Notes under the pieces: generated by a model
Told to the model about the DNA's origin: nothing
What the model saw: the letters and a program-made list of their open reading frames with translations, nothing else
Database searches by the model: none
Origin: Thermoanaerobaculaceae bacterium
GTDB taxonomy: Bacteria; Acidobacteriota; UBA4820
Assembly: GCA_012798145.1 (NCBI GenBank)
Contig: JAAZNT010000367.1
Span: 1 to 8,731 of the forward strand
Direction: 5' to 3'
Length of the DNA: 8,731 nt
Position numbers and translations under genes: made by a program
Shown here: one piece after another, positions 1 to 6,505 of the stretch
How positions within the stretch are numbered: position 1 is the stretch's first letter
How the letters are laid out: each line of letters opens with the position of its first letter

Positions 1-93
1 AAGTGGGGAGATCCTTCAGGGGCAATTGCTTCAAAGGAGCGTTCAGGATGACAAGGGGGCGAGTGCTTCGAAGAATGGCTCGCAGTGACTGCG

Positions 94-141
94 TTTTTTA
101 GCGGAAACCTCACCCCTGCCCCTCTCCTGTGAGGCGAGGGG
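94..141. repeat. R2 repeat copy 1 with imperfect hairpin
   Basis: Bases 94-129 are identical to 245-280 over 36 nt. The hairpin arms are 119-128 (CCCCTCTCCT) and 132-141 (AGGCGAGGGG). They pair over ten positions with one mismatch (125 against 135) around a GTG loop. The single arm change relative to copy 3 suggests an older or decaying copy. Confidence 0.85.
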
Positions 142-152
142 AGAAAAGAAAT

Positions 153-187
153 AACCTCACCCCGCCCTCTCCTGCGAGGAGAGGGGG
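153..187. repeat. R2 repeat copy 2, shortened
   Basis: This copy starts at the AACCTCACCCC part of R2 and lacks the upstream AGCGG block and a few bases between the C-runs. Its hairpin is intact: arms 165-173 (CCCTCTCCT) and 177-185 (AGGAGAGGG) pair perfectly over 9 bp around a GCG loop. Confidence 0.8.
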
Positions 188-197
188 AGAAGAGGAA

Positions 198-241
198 GAT
201 TGCTTCGCTTGAGAATGCTCCGAAGCAAACCTCGCAATGAC
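198..241. repeat. R1 palindromic repeat (TTGCTTCG/CGAAGCAA)
   Basis: The inverted arms TTGCTTCG (200-207) and CGAAGCAA (221-228) form an 8-bp perfect stem around a 13-nt loop, followed by CTCGCAATGAC (231-241). A diverged copy at 61-89 keeps TGCTTCG and ends CTCGCAGTGAC, but it has lost the second arm. Elements with a GTCATTGCGAG end on the opposite strand are familiar dispersed repeats in several bacterial groups; that resemblance is from general knowledge and was not searched here. Confidence 0.75.
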
Positions 242-244
242 ATT

Positions 245-292
245 TTTTTTAGCGGAAACCTCACCCCTGCCCCTCTCCTGAAAGGAGAGGGG
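245..292. repeat. R2 repeat copy 3 with perfect 10-bp hairpin
   Basis: The 36-nt block 245-280 repeats 94-129 exactly. Arms 270-279 (CCCCTCTCCT) and 283-292 (AGGAGAGGGG) pair perfectly around a GAA loop. It is the hairpin nearest the 3' end of the substrate-binding protein gene (stop at 324-326). On the minus strand it is not followed by a T-run, so it is not a classical intrinsic terminator for that gene. It could still protect the mRNA 3' end, as REP-type hairpins do. On the plus strand it is followed by a broken T-rich stretch (296-307). Confidence 0.85.
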
Positions 293-323
293 GGATTCTT
301 TTTCTTTGCTTGGGCGATTTCTT

Positions 324-2045
324 TTATTTTTGTCTCAACTCTTTGGGGCACCACCATTTGAGAAGGGCGGGGTAGAATGTAAATAGCCCGTAACCCTTCT
401 GGGAGTATTCAACATTTTGAAATCTTTTGTTTATGGCGACAAGGTTTTTGGGGACGACAAGATAGGTGTAGGGCTGGTCTTCATAAACAATTTTGTGGAT
501 TTTCCTTAGAATTTGCGCTCTCTTTTCGGGGTTTGTTTCTCTTAACTGCTCTTCAAGAAGTTTGTCAACTTCAGGGTTTGAGTATGAAACATCGTTTTCG
601 CCTGCGCCTTCGCCCGAAGGCAGAAGTTTAGCCATTGAAGAGTGATACATCATAAAGGGGTTGGGGTCGTCGCCGTATGAGTATCCTGAAAGAAAAGATT
701 CAAATTTGTGAGTGTGGGTTCTTTTTAGAAAAACAGACCATTCAACAGGTCTTAATTTCATTGAAACGCCGACTCTTTTGAGGTCGTTTTGGAAAAATTC
801 AAGAAACCTTTGGTAATCTCTTGCTTCTTGGGCGTAAATGCACTCAAATTCTAACTCTATTCCGTTTTTGTCTCTTATTCCGTTTCCATTTGTGTCTTTG
901 TATCCTTCCTGCTCAAGAAGGGCTATGGCTTTTTCAGGGGAGTACTTCAGGGGAACAACTTCCGGGTCGCAGAAGTCGCTTCCGGGATAAAAGGGACCTG
1001 TGCAGGGAAGTGCGTGTCCTTTGAGAATTTTGTTTATGAAAGCGTCAACATTTATTGCGTATGTCATCGCTGTTCTGACATTCTTGTTGTTGAAGAAGGG
1101 GTTGCTTCCATCTTCGTTCCAGCCGATGTAAAAATATTGTCTTGATGGGTATTCAAGAAGATTCGCTTTAGATTTTATTGATGTGTCATTTTGGACGTTT
1201 TCCCAGAGTTCGGGAGAGAGTCTCGTTAAATCAACCGAGTCGGTTAGGAAAGAGGAATATTCTGTCTCAAGTGAGGGCATTATTCTGAAGATAATATCTT
1301 CGATAAAAGGGCTTCCGTTGAAATAATCAAGATTCGCTTTTAAAGTTACCGATTCGCCCCTTTTCCAAGAGACAAATTTGTATGGTCCGCTTCCGATTGG
1401 CTGTTCGTTGTTGGGGTGGCTGTTAAATTTTTCTCCTTTGCCTTTGGGATATTCGTAAATGTGCTTTGGAACGATATACATAACAAAATCATAAAGCACA
1501 GGCGCGTATTGTTCTTTGAATTTTACTAAAACTGTGTAATTGTCAACTTTTTTGTATTCTGAAACTTTTTCAAATGCTGCTCTTTTGTTTATCGCTTCAA
1601 CCGATTTGTCGTTTATGGCGTCAAATGTAAAAATCACATCGTCTGCGGTAAATGGTTTTCCGTCGTGCCATTTAACATCTTTTCTCAAGTTTAGCGTCAG
1701 GGAAAGTCCGTCTTCAGAAAATTTGTATGATTCTACAAGAACAGGAATTAAGTGCATATCTTTGTCCATATCAAAGAGAGGGTCAAAAATCCATTTATAG
1801 ACGAGATAACTTGTCATATCGGCGGCAACCACCGGGTTTAATGTAACGGGCTCTGAAGGAAGCGTTCTTCTAAATGAGCCCCCAAACTCCGGAGTTTTTC
1901 CTTCGTATTCCTTCAGAGTTAATGGCGAGCCGGTTGAAGTTTGGCTTTTAACGGGTTCTTTTTCCTCTTTTGGTTTGGATGGTTCTTTTGAGCAAGAAAT
2001 CATAAGAACAAAAATTGCAAAAGCGGTTGTCAAAAGTTTTTTCAT
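324..2045 (-). CDS. ABC transporter substrate-binding lipoprotein, family 5 (Dpp/Opp type)
   Basis: This 573-residue protein is a periplasmic solute receptor of the SBP_bac_5 family, which captures peptides, nickel or other solutes for an ABC importer. Residues 1-17 are a lipoprotein signal peptide (two Lys, hydrophobic core, LMIS), and Cys18 is the lipidation site. A Lys/Glu/Pro/Ser-rich tether follows to about residue 50. The family signature WHDGKPFTADDV is at 126-137. A DTNGNGIRD loop at 384-392 matches an acidic loop common in this family. Cys348 and Cys359 could form a disulfide. The start at 2045 is preferred over an in-frame ATG at 2234 because it begins the signal peptide and has GGAGG (2051-2055) five bases upstream; the longer form would also overlap sucC. 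No permease or ATPase genes are adjacent, so the ligand is unknown. Confidence 0.95.
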   Translation of the reverse strand: MKKLLTTAFAIFVLMISCSKEPSKPKEEKEPVKSQTSTGSPLTLKEYEGKTPEFGGSFRRTLPSEPVTLNPVVAADMTSYLVYKWIFDPLFDMDKDMHLIPVLVESYKFSEDGLSLTLNLRKDVKWHDGKPFTADDVIFTFDAINDKSVEAINKRAAFEKVSEYKKVDNYTVLVKFKEQYAPVLYDFVMYIVPKHIYEYPKGKGEKFNSHPNNEQPIGSGPYKFVSWKRGESVTLKANLDYFNGSPFIEDIIFRIMPSLETEYSSFLTDSVDLTRLSPELWENVQNDTSIKSKANLLEYPSRQYFYIGWNEDGSNPFFNNKNVRTAMTYAINVDAFINKILKGHALPCTGPFYPGSDFCDPEVVPLKYSPEKAIALLEQEGYKDTNGNGIRDKNGIELEFECIYAQEARDYQRFLEFFQNDLKRVGVSMKLRPVEWSVFLKRTHTHKFESFLSGYSYGDDPNPFMMYHSSMAKLLPSGEGAGENDVSYSNPEVDKLLEEQLRETNPEKRAQILRKIHKIVYEDQPYTYLVVPKNLVAINKRFQNVEYSQKGYGLFTFYPALLKWWCPKELRQK

Positions 2046-2061
2046 TTTCGCCTCCAAAGCA

Positions 2062-2070
2062 ATTATATCA
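2062..2070 (-). promoter_or_regulatory. Extended -10 promoter element for the substrate-binding lipoprotein
   Basis: Read on the minus strand, bases 2070 to 2062 spell TGATATAAT, an exact extended -10 (TGnTATAAT). At the -35 distance there is only a T-rich tract (minus strand of 2085-2090) and no TTGACA, which is typical of extended -10 promoters. The predicted transcript start would be near 2055, so the 5' leader would be only about 10 nt and would start at the GGAGG ribosome site. This is a motif match and has not been tested. Confidence 0.5.
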
Positions 2071-2091
2071 ATAAAATAAAGATAAAAAAAG

Positions 2092-2120
2092 TTGACACCT
2101 GCTGAAATTGGTGGCATAAT
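2092..2120 (+). promoter_or_regulatory. Sigma-70-type promoter for the sucC operon
   Basis: A perfect -35 hexamer TTGACA (2092-2097) is followed by a 17-bp spacer and CATAAT (2115-2120), a 5/6 match to the -10 consensus. Transcription would start near 2127-2130 and leave a leader of about 30 nt before the GTG start at 2159. It is the only strong promoter-like match I see ahead of the nine plus-strand genes. Confidence 0.75.
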
Positions 2121-2158
2121 TTCTGCTTGAGTAAAATATGTCCGAATAAGGAGAAAAA

Positions 2159-3343
2159 GTGAAAGTTCACGAGTATCAGGCAAAGGAAATTTTGAATAAG
2201 TATGGTGTCCCGATTCCAAAGGGGAAAGTGGCATTTTCTCCTGAAGAAGCTTATCAGATAGCCAAAGATATTGGTGGAGTTGTGGTTGTTAAATCACAAA
2301 TTCACGCAGGTGGAAGGGGCAAGGGAACTTTCAAGAGCGGATTTAAGGGTGGCGTAAAACTTGCGAAAAATGCCGAAGAAGCAAGAGATTACGCATCAAA
2401 AATGCTTGGAGAAATTCTTGTCACACATCAAACGGGACCAGAAGGGAAAAAGGTTGAAAAAGTTTACATAACCGAAGCAAGCGATATTCTGAAAGAGTAT
2501 TATTTGGGAATAGTTCTTGATAGGGCTAAAGAGCGCAATGTTATTATGGCTTCTTCAGAGGGCGGCGTTGAAATCGAAAAAGTTGCCGCAGAAACTCCAG
2601 AGAAGATTTTTAAAGTTTGGGTTCACCCGCTTTTGGGATTGCAAAAATATCAGATAAGAGAACTTGGTTTTGCTTTGGGCTTTTCAGGTGATATTTTCAA
2701 ATCTTTTTCCGAGTTGTTGGAGAAACTTTACAAAGCGCATGAAGAGAGCGACGCGACGCTGACAGAAATCAACCCATTGATAACCACAAAAGAGGGGAAA
2801 GTGATTGCCCTTGACGCAAAAATGAATTTCGACGACAACGCTCTTGCAAGGCATCAAGAAATTGCTTCTTTAAGGGACATTTCAGAAGAAGATCCCCTTG
2901 AAGTTGAAGCGTCAAAACACGATTTGAATTACATAAGACTCGATGGAACAATCGGTTGTATGGTCAACGGGGCGGGTCTTGCGATGGCTACAATGGATGT
3001 AATAACGCTTGAAGGGGGAAAGCCGGCGAATTTCCTTGATGTTGGAGGAAGCGCTACAACCGAAAGGGTGAAAAACGCTTTTAGGATTTTGCTTTCTGAC
3101 AAGAATGTTAAATCTGTTCTTATCAACATTTTTGGAGGAATCGTCCGCTGTGATGTAATAGCGGAAGGAGTTTTGGCTGCGGCAAAGGAAATAGAAATAA
3201 AACTTCCCGTTGTGGTGCGTCTTCAGGGGACAAATTCAGAAAAGGGAATGGAACTATTGAAAAATTCGGGGCAGAATTTCATAACCGCAAAAGACCTGAA
3301 AGAAGCGGCAAGTCTTGCAGTTAAAGCGCAAAAGGGGATGTGA
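2159..3343 (+). CDS. sucC: Succinyl-CoA ligase (ADP/GDP-forming), beta subunit
   Basis: SucC is the nucleotide-binding subunit of succinyl-CoA synthetase, which interconverts succinyl-CoA + NDP + Pi with succinate + CoA + NTP. At 394 residues it has the usual family length. The N-terminus MKVHEYQAKEIL is the characteristic opening, and the ATP-grasp domain fills about residues 1-240. EINP (203-206) supplies Glu203 and the Mg-binding Asn205, with Asp219 as the second Mg ligand, equivalent to E. coli Glu197, Asn199 and Asp213. The C-terminal ligase domain carries NIFGGIVRCDVIAEG at 323-337. Translation starts at GTG (2159), with AAGGAG (2148-2153) five bases upstream. It is the first gene of the operon and lies 3 nt before sucD. 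Whether ADP or GDP is preferred cannot be told from the sequence. Confidence 0.98.
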   Translation: MKVHEYQAKEILNKYGVPIPKGKVAFSPEEAYQIAKDIGGVVVVKSQIHAGGRGKGTFKSGFKGGVKLAKNAEEARDYASKMLGEILVTHQTGPEGKKVEKVYITEASDILKEYYLGIVLDRAKERNVIMASSEGGVEIEKVAAETPEKIFKVWVHPLLGLQKYQIRELGFALGFSGDIFKSFSELLEKLYKAHEESDATLTEINPLITTKEGKVIALDAKMNFDDNALARHQEIASLRDISEEDPLEVEASKHDLNYIRLDGTIGCMVNGAGLAMATMDVITLEGGKPANFLDVGGSATTERVKNAFRILLSDKNVKSVLINIFGGIVRCDVIAEGVLAAAKEIEIKLPVVVRLQGTNSEKGMELLKNSGQNFITAKDLKEAASLAVKAQKGM

Positions 3344-3346
3344 GAG

Positions 3347-4216
3347 ATGAGCATACTTGTCAATAAAGAAACGAGAGTGGTTGTGCAAGGTCTTACAGGG
3401 AAAGAGGGCTCATTTCACGCTAAGCAGTGCCTTGATTATGGAACAAAAATCGTGGCAGGCGTCACTCCCGGAAAGGGAGGGCAGAAATGGGAGGAGAAAA
3501 TTCCTCTTTACAACACGGTAAAAGAAGCGGTGAAAATGGAAGGTGCAAATGCAAGTTTGATATTTGTTCCTCCGTTGTTTGCATCTGACGCCGTGATGGA
3601 AGCGGCTGACGCAGGAATAGAGTTGATTGTCTGTATTACGGAAGGAATTCCCGCAAAAGACGAAGCAAAAATGAAAGCGTTTTTAAAAGAAAAAGGCGTA
3701 AGAATGATCGGACCAAACTGCCCGGGAATCATAACCCCGGAAGAATGTAAAATGGGGATTATGCCCGGATACATTCATAAAAAAGGCAGGGTCGGAGTTG
3801 TTTCAAGGTCGGGAACCCTAACATACGAAGCGGTTTGGCAAATAACCGAAAGCGGGCTTGGCGAAACAACCTGCGTTGGGATAGGGGGAGATCCTGTGCC
3901 GGGGATGACGCACAAGGATGTTCTTGAACTTTTCGCTAAAGACAAAGAGACGGAAGGCATAGTTTTGATTGGTGAAATCGGCGGAACAATGGAAGAAGAA
4001 GCGGCAGATTTCATAAAAACAATCTCAAAACCGGTTGTCGCTTTCATAGCAGGTCAAACTGCGCCACCGGGAAGAAGAATGGGGCACGCCGGGGCGATTA
4101 TTGCCGGCGGAAAAGGAACTGCAAAAGAAAAAATGGAAGCGCTTGAAAACGCTGGCGCTGTTGTCGTTAAGTCGCCTACGGAAATTGGCGCCAAAATGAA
4201 AGAGCTTTTAAAATAA
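3347..4216 (+). CDS. sucD: Succinyl-CoA ligase, alpha subunit
   Basis: SucD is the CoA-binding, phosphohistidine-carrying subunit that pairs with SucC in the cytoplasm. At 289 residues it is full length. The CoA-binding Rossmann domain contains GLTGKEGSFH (15-24) and VTPGKGG (39-45). SRSGTLTYE (153-161) is a family signature. The phosphorylated histidine is His247 in RRMGHAGAI, equivalent to E. coli His246, and its partner glutamate is Glu210 in GEIGG. The ATG follows the sucC stop by 3 nt. The only ribosome site is AAAGGGG inside the end of sucC (3331-3337), so translation is probably coupled. All catalytic residues I can check are present, so the SucCD enzyme should be active. Confidence 0.98.
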   Translation: MSILVNKETRVVVQGLTGKEGSFHAKQCLDYGTKIVAGVTPGKGGQKWEEKIPLYNTVKEAVKMEGANASLIFVPPLFASDAVMEAADAGIELIVCITEGIPAKDEAKMKAFLKEKGVRMIGPNCPGIITPEECKMGIMPGYIHKKGRVGVVSRSGTLTYEAVWQITESGLGETTCVGIGGDPVPGMTHKDVLELFAKDKETEGIVLIGEIGGTMEEEAADFIKTISKPVVAFIAGQTAPPGRRMGHAGAIIAGGKGTAKEKMEALENAGAVVVKSPTEIGAKMKELLK

Positions 4217-4225
4217 GGAGTTGAT

Positions 4226-4537
4226 ATGGCTGAAGAACTTCAAAAAAAGAGCGGCACTTTTGAATATGGAACTGATGTCGGCTCTGAAAGAGTTAAAGAA
4301 ATCAAGAAAGAAAAAAGCGCAGCAAAAGGCGTAAGCAAGAAAACAAAAAAAAATGTATTAATTACGGTAATCAATTCGCATTGCAAAGGGGGGCTTTGCA
4401 ACATTTGCGTCAATTATTGCCCTGAGAAGGTTCTTGCAATGGGCTTCAGCAGCGTTGAAGTGGTGGATCCCGATTCCTGCACAAAATGTATGCTTTGCGA
4501 ATTGAGATGTCCTGATTTTGCCATTTTTGTAGATTAG
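4226..4537 (+). CDS. korD: 2-oxoglutarate:ferredoxin oxidoreductase, delta (2[4Fe-4S] ferredoxin-like) subunit
   Basis: This small 103-residue iron-sulfur subunit passes electrons from the KorAB catalytic core to external ferredoxin. The C-terminal half has two four-cysteine motifs, Cys53/58/61/65 and Cys85/88/91/95, each ending in Cys-Pro. The second is a textbook CX2CX2CX3CP. The first is CX4CX2CX3CP, with two extra residues (Gly-Gly-Leu region) before the second cysteine. Residues 1-45 form a polar, lysine-rich extension with no cysteines. The sucD stop codon is part of the TAAGGAG ribosome site (4214-4220), placed five bases before ATG. Its position directly before korA and between sucD and korB supports the delta-subunit assignment over a free ferredoxin. 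Confidence 0.9.
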   Translation: MAEELQKKSGTFEYGTDVGSERVKEIKKEKSAAKGVSKKTKKNVLITVINSHCKGGLCNICVNYCPEKVLAMGFSSVEVVDPDSCTKCMLCELRCPDFAIFVD

Positions 4538-4546
4538 GGGATGGAA

Positions 4547-5674
4547 ATGCAAGAAAAGAAAAACATTAAATTTTTGTCTGGAAACGAAGCATGCGGAGAG
4601 GGAGCGATTGTAGCGGGATGCAGATTTTTTGGGGGATACCCGATAAGCCCATCTTCAGAAATTGCCGAATTTATGTCAAAAAGACTTCCTCTTGTGGGAG
4701 GAACTTTCATTCAGATGGAAGATGAGATCGCTTCAATAGGTGCCATACTCGGCGCTTCCCTTGCGGGCGTAAAATCAATGACAGCCACTTCAGGTCCGGG
4801 TTTGTCGCTGATGCAGGAGAATATCGGCTTTGGCGCTATGGCTGAAATTCCGACTGTTATCGTTGATGTAATGAGGGGAGGACCATCAACAGGGAATCCA
4901 ACCGGACCGAGCCAGTCAGATGTGATGGCAATAAGGTGGGGAACGCACGGAGATTATCCCGCGGTGGCTCTTTGCCCAGAGAGCGTCAACGAGGTTTTTC
5001 TTCTAACAATTGAAGCCTTTAACATCGCCGAGTTTTTAAGAACTCCCGTCGTTTTGGCGATGGATGAAATAACCGCACATATGAGAGAGAAAGTTGAACT
5101 TTTAAAAGAGAGTGATGTAAAAATTGTCAATAGGAAGAAACCCGAAAAGATGCCTTATCTTCCCTATGAATACGGGGAAGATTTGATTCCGCCTCTTCCG
5201 GGGTATGGAGAAGGTTTTAGGTTCCATGTTACCGGGCTTAATCACGATAAAACTGGATTTCCCACTAACAAATCTGAATTGATGGAAGAGGGCAACAGAA
5301 GAATTATGGAAAAACTTGATAAGAACAAGGATAAGGTGATCAAGCACGAAGAATTTATGACGGAGGATTGCGATATTCTTGTTGTTGCTTATGGCTCATC
5401 AGCAAGGGCGGCAAAAAGAGCAGTGAGAACAGCGCGGGAAAAAGGAATCAAAGCAGGACTTTTCAGACCTATAACACTGTATCCTTTGTCTGAAAAAGCC
5501 CTTCAGAAAGCCGCTGGTAAAGCTAAAAAGGTTATTGTTCCTGAAATGAATCTTGGGCAGTATATTTTGATAGTCGAGAGAGTTATAGGGCATGGATTCC
5601 CAATAATCGGGATAAATCAGGTTGACGGAGAGCCGATATCCCCTTCAAAAATACTCTCAAAAATTGAGGAGTGA
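4547..5674 (+). CDS. korA: 2-oxoglutarate:ferredoxin oxidoreductase, alpha subunit
   Basis: KorA forms the catalytic core with KorB and decarboxylates 2-oxoglutarate to succinyl-CoA. I chose the ATG at 4547 (375 residues) because AGGGG (4536-4540) lies six bases upstream. For the in-frame ATG at 4541 the same G-run would abut the start codon; using it adds two residues. Visible motifs, numbered from 4547, are GYPISPSSEIAEF (30-42), TSGPGLSLMQE (81-91) and RGGPSTGNPTG (110-120), all typical of the pyrimidine-binding domain of the OFOR superfamily. The central 200-250 region and the C-terminal domain (about 275-370) are as in stand-alone KorA proteins, with no fused gamma domain. The neighbouring sucCD genes favour 2-oxoglutarate as substrate; a branched-chain or pyruvate enzyme is less likely. 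Confidence 0.94.
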   Translation: MQEKKNIKFLSGNEACGEGAIVAGCRFFGGYPISPSSEIAEFMSKRLPLVGGTFIQMEDEIASIGAILGASLAGVKSMTATSGPGLSLMQENIGFGAMAEIPTVIVDVMRGGPSTGNPTGPSQSDVMAIRWGTHGDYPAVALCPESVNEVFLLTIEAFNIAEFLRTPVVLAMDEITAHMREKVELLKESDVKIVNRKKPEKMPYLPYEYGEDLIPPLPGYGEGFRFHVTGLNHDKTGFPTNKSELMEEGNRRIMEKLDKNKDKVIKHEEFMTEDCDILVVAYGSSARAAKRAVRTAREKGIKAGLFRPITLYPLSEKALQKAAGKAKKVIVPEMNLGQYILIVERVIGHGFPIIGINQVDGEPISPSKILSKIEE

Positions 5675-5677
5675 AAA

Positions 5678-6505
5678 ATGGCTGTAAATTACTTTAATTA
5701 TTTAAGAAAAGAGAAAATGCCTCATATTTGGTGCGCCGGTTGTGGACACGGTATGATTGTTAAATCAATAATCAGAGCGATTGACAAACTTGGGTGGAAA
5801 AATGACGAAATTGCTCTTGTTTCAGGAATTGGTTGTTCAAGCAGAACGCCGGGATATCTTGATTTTCACACGCTTCACACAACGCACGGAAGGGCTCTTG
5901 CATTTGCAACAGGAATTAAACTTGCCAAACCAAACCTAAAAGTCATCGTCGTCGGAGGAGACGGAGATATGATGGCTATTGGAGGCAACCATTTCATCCA
6001 CGCCTGCAGAAGAAACATTGATATGAAACTCATTGTCTATAACAACAATATCTATGGAATGACAGGCGGGCAGGCTTCTCCGACAACATTGACAGACGCA
6101 AAGGCAACAACAGCCCCTTATGGTTTTTTGGAGGAACCTTTTGATGTCTGCAATATGGCTATAGCTTCCGGAGCAACTTTTGTGGGAAGGGCTCTTGACC
6201 TTGATGTTCCTCTTATGGACAGGGTTATTCTTGAGTCGTTCAAGCACAAGGGTTTTTCAGTTGTTGACGCTTGGTCTCAATGTCCCACATACTTTGGAAG
6301 GTTCAATAAGTGGGGAAGCGCATCGGAAATGATGGAAAGATACAAGCAGATTATTTACAATATAAGGCAGAAAGATCAATTATCTGAAGAGGAAAAGAAG
6401 GGCAAATATCCCGTCGGAATTCTTCATCAGATTGAAAGAAATGAATTCTGCGAAAGATATCAGAAACTGAGGGACACTCTAAAAGGAAAAGAGGAGGCAG
6501 AATAA
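5678..6505 (+). CDS. korB: 2-oxoglutarate:ferredoxin oxidoreductase, beta (TPP-binding) subunit
   Basis: KorB binds thiamine pyrophosphate and the proximal [4Fe-4S] cluster of the enzyme. The cluster ligands are visible as Cys19 and Cys22 in WCAGCGHG, Cys53 in GIGCSS, and probably Cys202 in SQCPT; the spacing matches that of known two-subunit archaeal enzymes. The TPP/Mg motif runs from GGDGD (93-97) to NNNIYGMTGGQ (122-132). At 275 residues it is a normal length for KorB. GAGGAG (5666-5671) sits six bases before ATG, inside the end of korA. The next gene, korC, begins immediately after the korB stop. No key residue is missing. Confidence 0.96.
   Translation: MAVNYFNYLRKEKMPHIWCAGCGHGMIVKSIIRAIDKLGWKNDEIALVSGIGCSSRTPGYLDFHTLHTTHGRALAFATGIKLAKPNLKVIVVGGDGDMMAIGGNHFIHACRRNIDMKLIVYNNNIYGMTGGQASPTTLTDAKATTAPYGFLEEPFDVCNMAIASGATFVGRALDLDVPLMDRVILESFKHKGFSVVDAWSQCPTYFGRFNKWGSASEMMERYKQIIYNIRQKDQLSEEEKKGKYPVGILHQIERNEFCERYQKLRDTLKGKEEAE

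Larger units (their letters stand above)
1..323. repeat. Gene-free intergenic array of short palindromic repeats
   Basis: This stretch has no credible gene and is dominated by two repeat types. Type R1 begins with TGCTTCG and ends with CTCGCAATGAC or a one-base variant (61-89 and 198-241); a looser relative lies at 25-52. Type R2 begins AGCGGAAACCTCACCCC and continues into a C-rich/G-rich hairpin (94-141 and 245-292), with a shortened copy at 153-187. R1 followed by a T-run and then R2 occurs twice, so the composite unit itself is duplicated. The array lies just downstream of the substrate-binding protein gene, which ends at 324 on the minus strand. Similar hairpin-forming, multicopy intergenic elements (REP/MITE-like) are known in many bacteria. 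The copy number in this genome cannot be seen from one window. Confidence 0.85.

Noticed and set aside
270..307. Plus-strand intrinsic terminator (10-bp hairpin followed by T-rich bases)
   Set aside because: The T-run is delayed and broken, and the same hairpin recurs without a T-run elsewhere in the array, so it is better explained as a repeat. No plus-strand gene is seen to its left.
1..323. CRISPR array
   Set aside because: The repeats are of unequal length and contain large hairpins, the spacers are not regular, and no cas gene is present.
157..357. Minus-strand open frame of 66 codons across the repeat array
   Set aside because: Most of it is a translation of the R1/R2 repeats, it overlaps the end of the lipoprotein gene, and it has no recognisable motif. 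Repeat-derived open frames of this kind are common artefacts.
2096..2113. Short inverted repeat CACC...GGTG in the sucC promoter spacer as a possible operator
   Set aside because: The arms are only four bases with a 10-nt gap, which is expected by chance and matches no operator I recognise.
2046..2234. Upstream extension of the substrate-binding protein to an ATG at 2234
   Set aside because: The extra 63 residues would bury the lipoprotein signal peptide, overlap the sucC start and its promoter, and lack the GGAGG site that fits the start at 2045.
3508..4047. Long minus-strand open frames opposite sucD
   Set aside because: They lie fully antisense to a well-conserved gene and have no recognisable domains; they are shadow frames.
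5318..5353. EF-hand-like acidic loop in KorA (DKNKDKVIKHEE)
   Set aside because: Asp, Asn, Asp, Ile and Glu fall at EF-hand positions 1, 3, 5, 8 and 12, but the usual glycine at position 6 is Lys. The segment corresponds to a charged helix-linker common in KorA proteins, so it is most likely coincidence.
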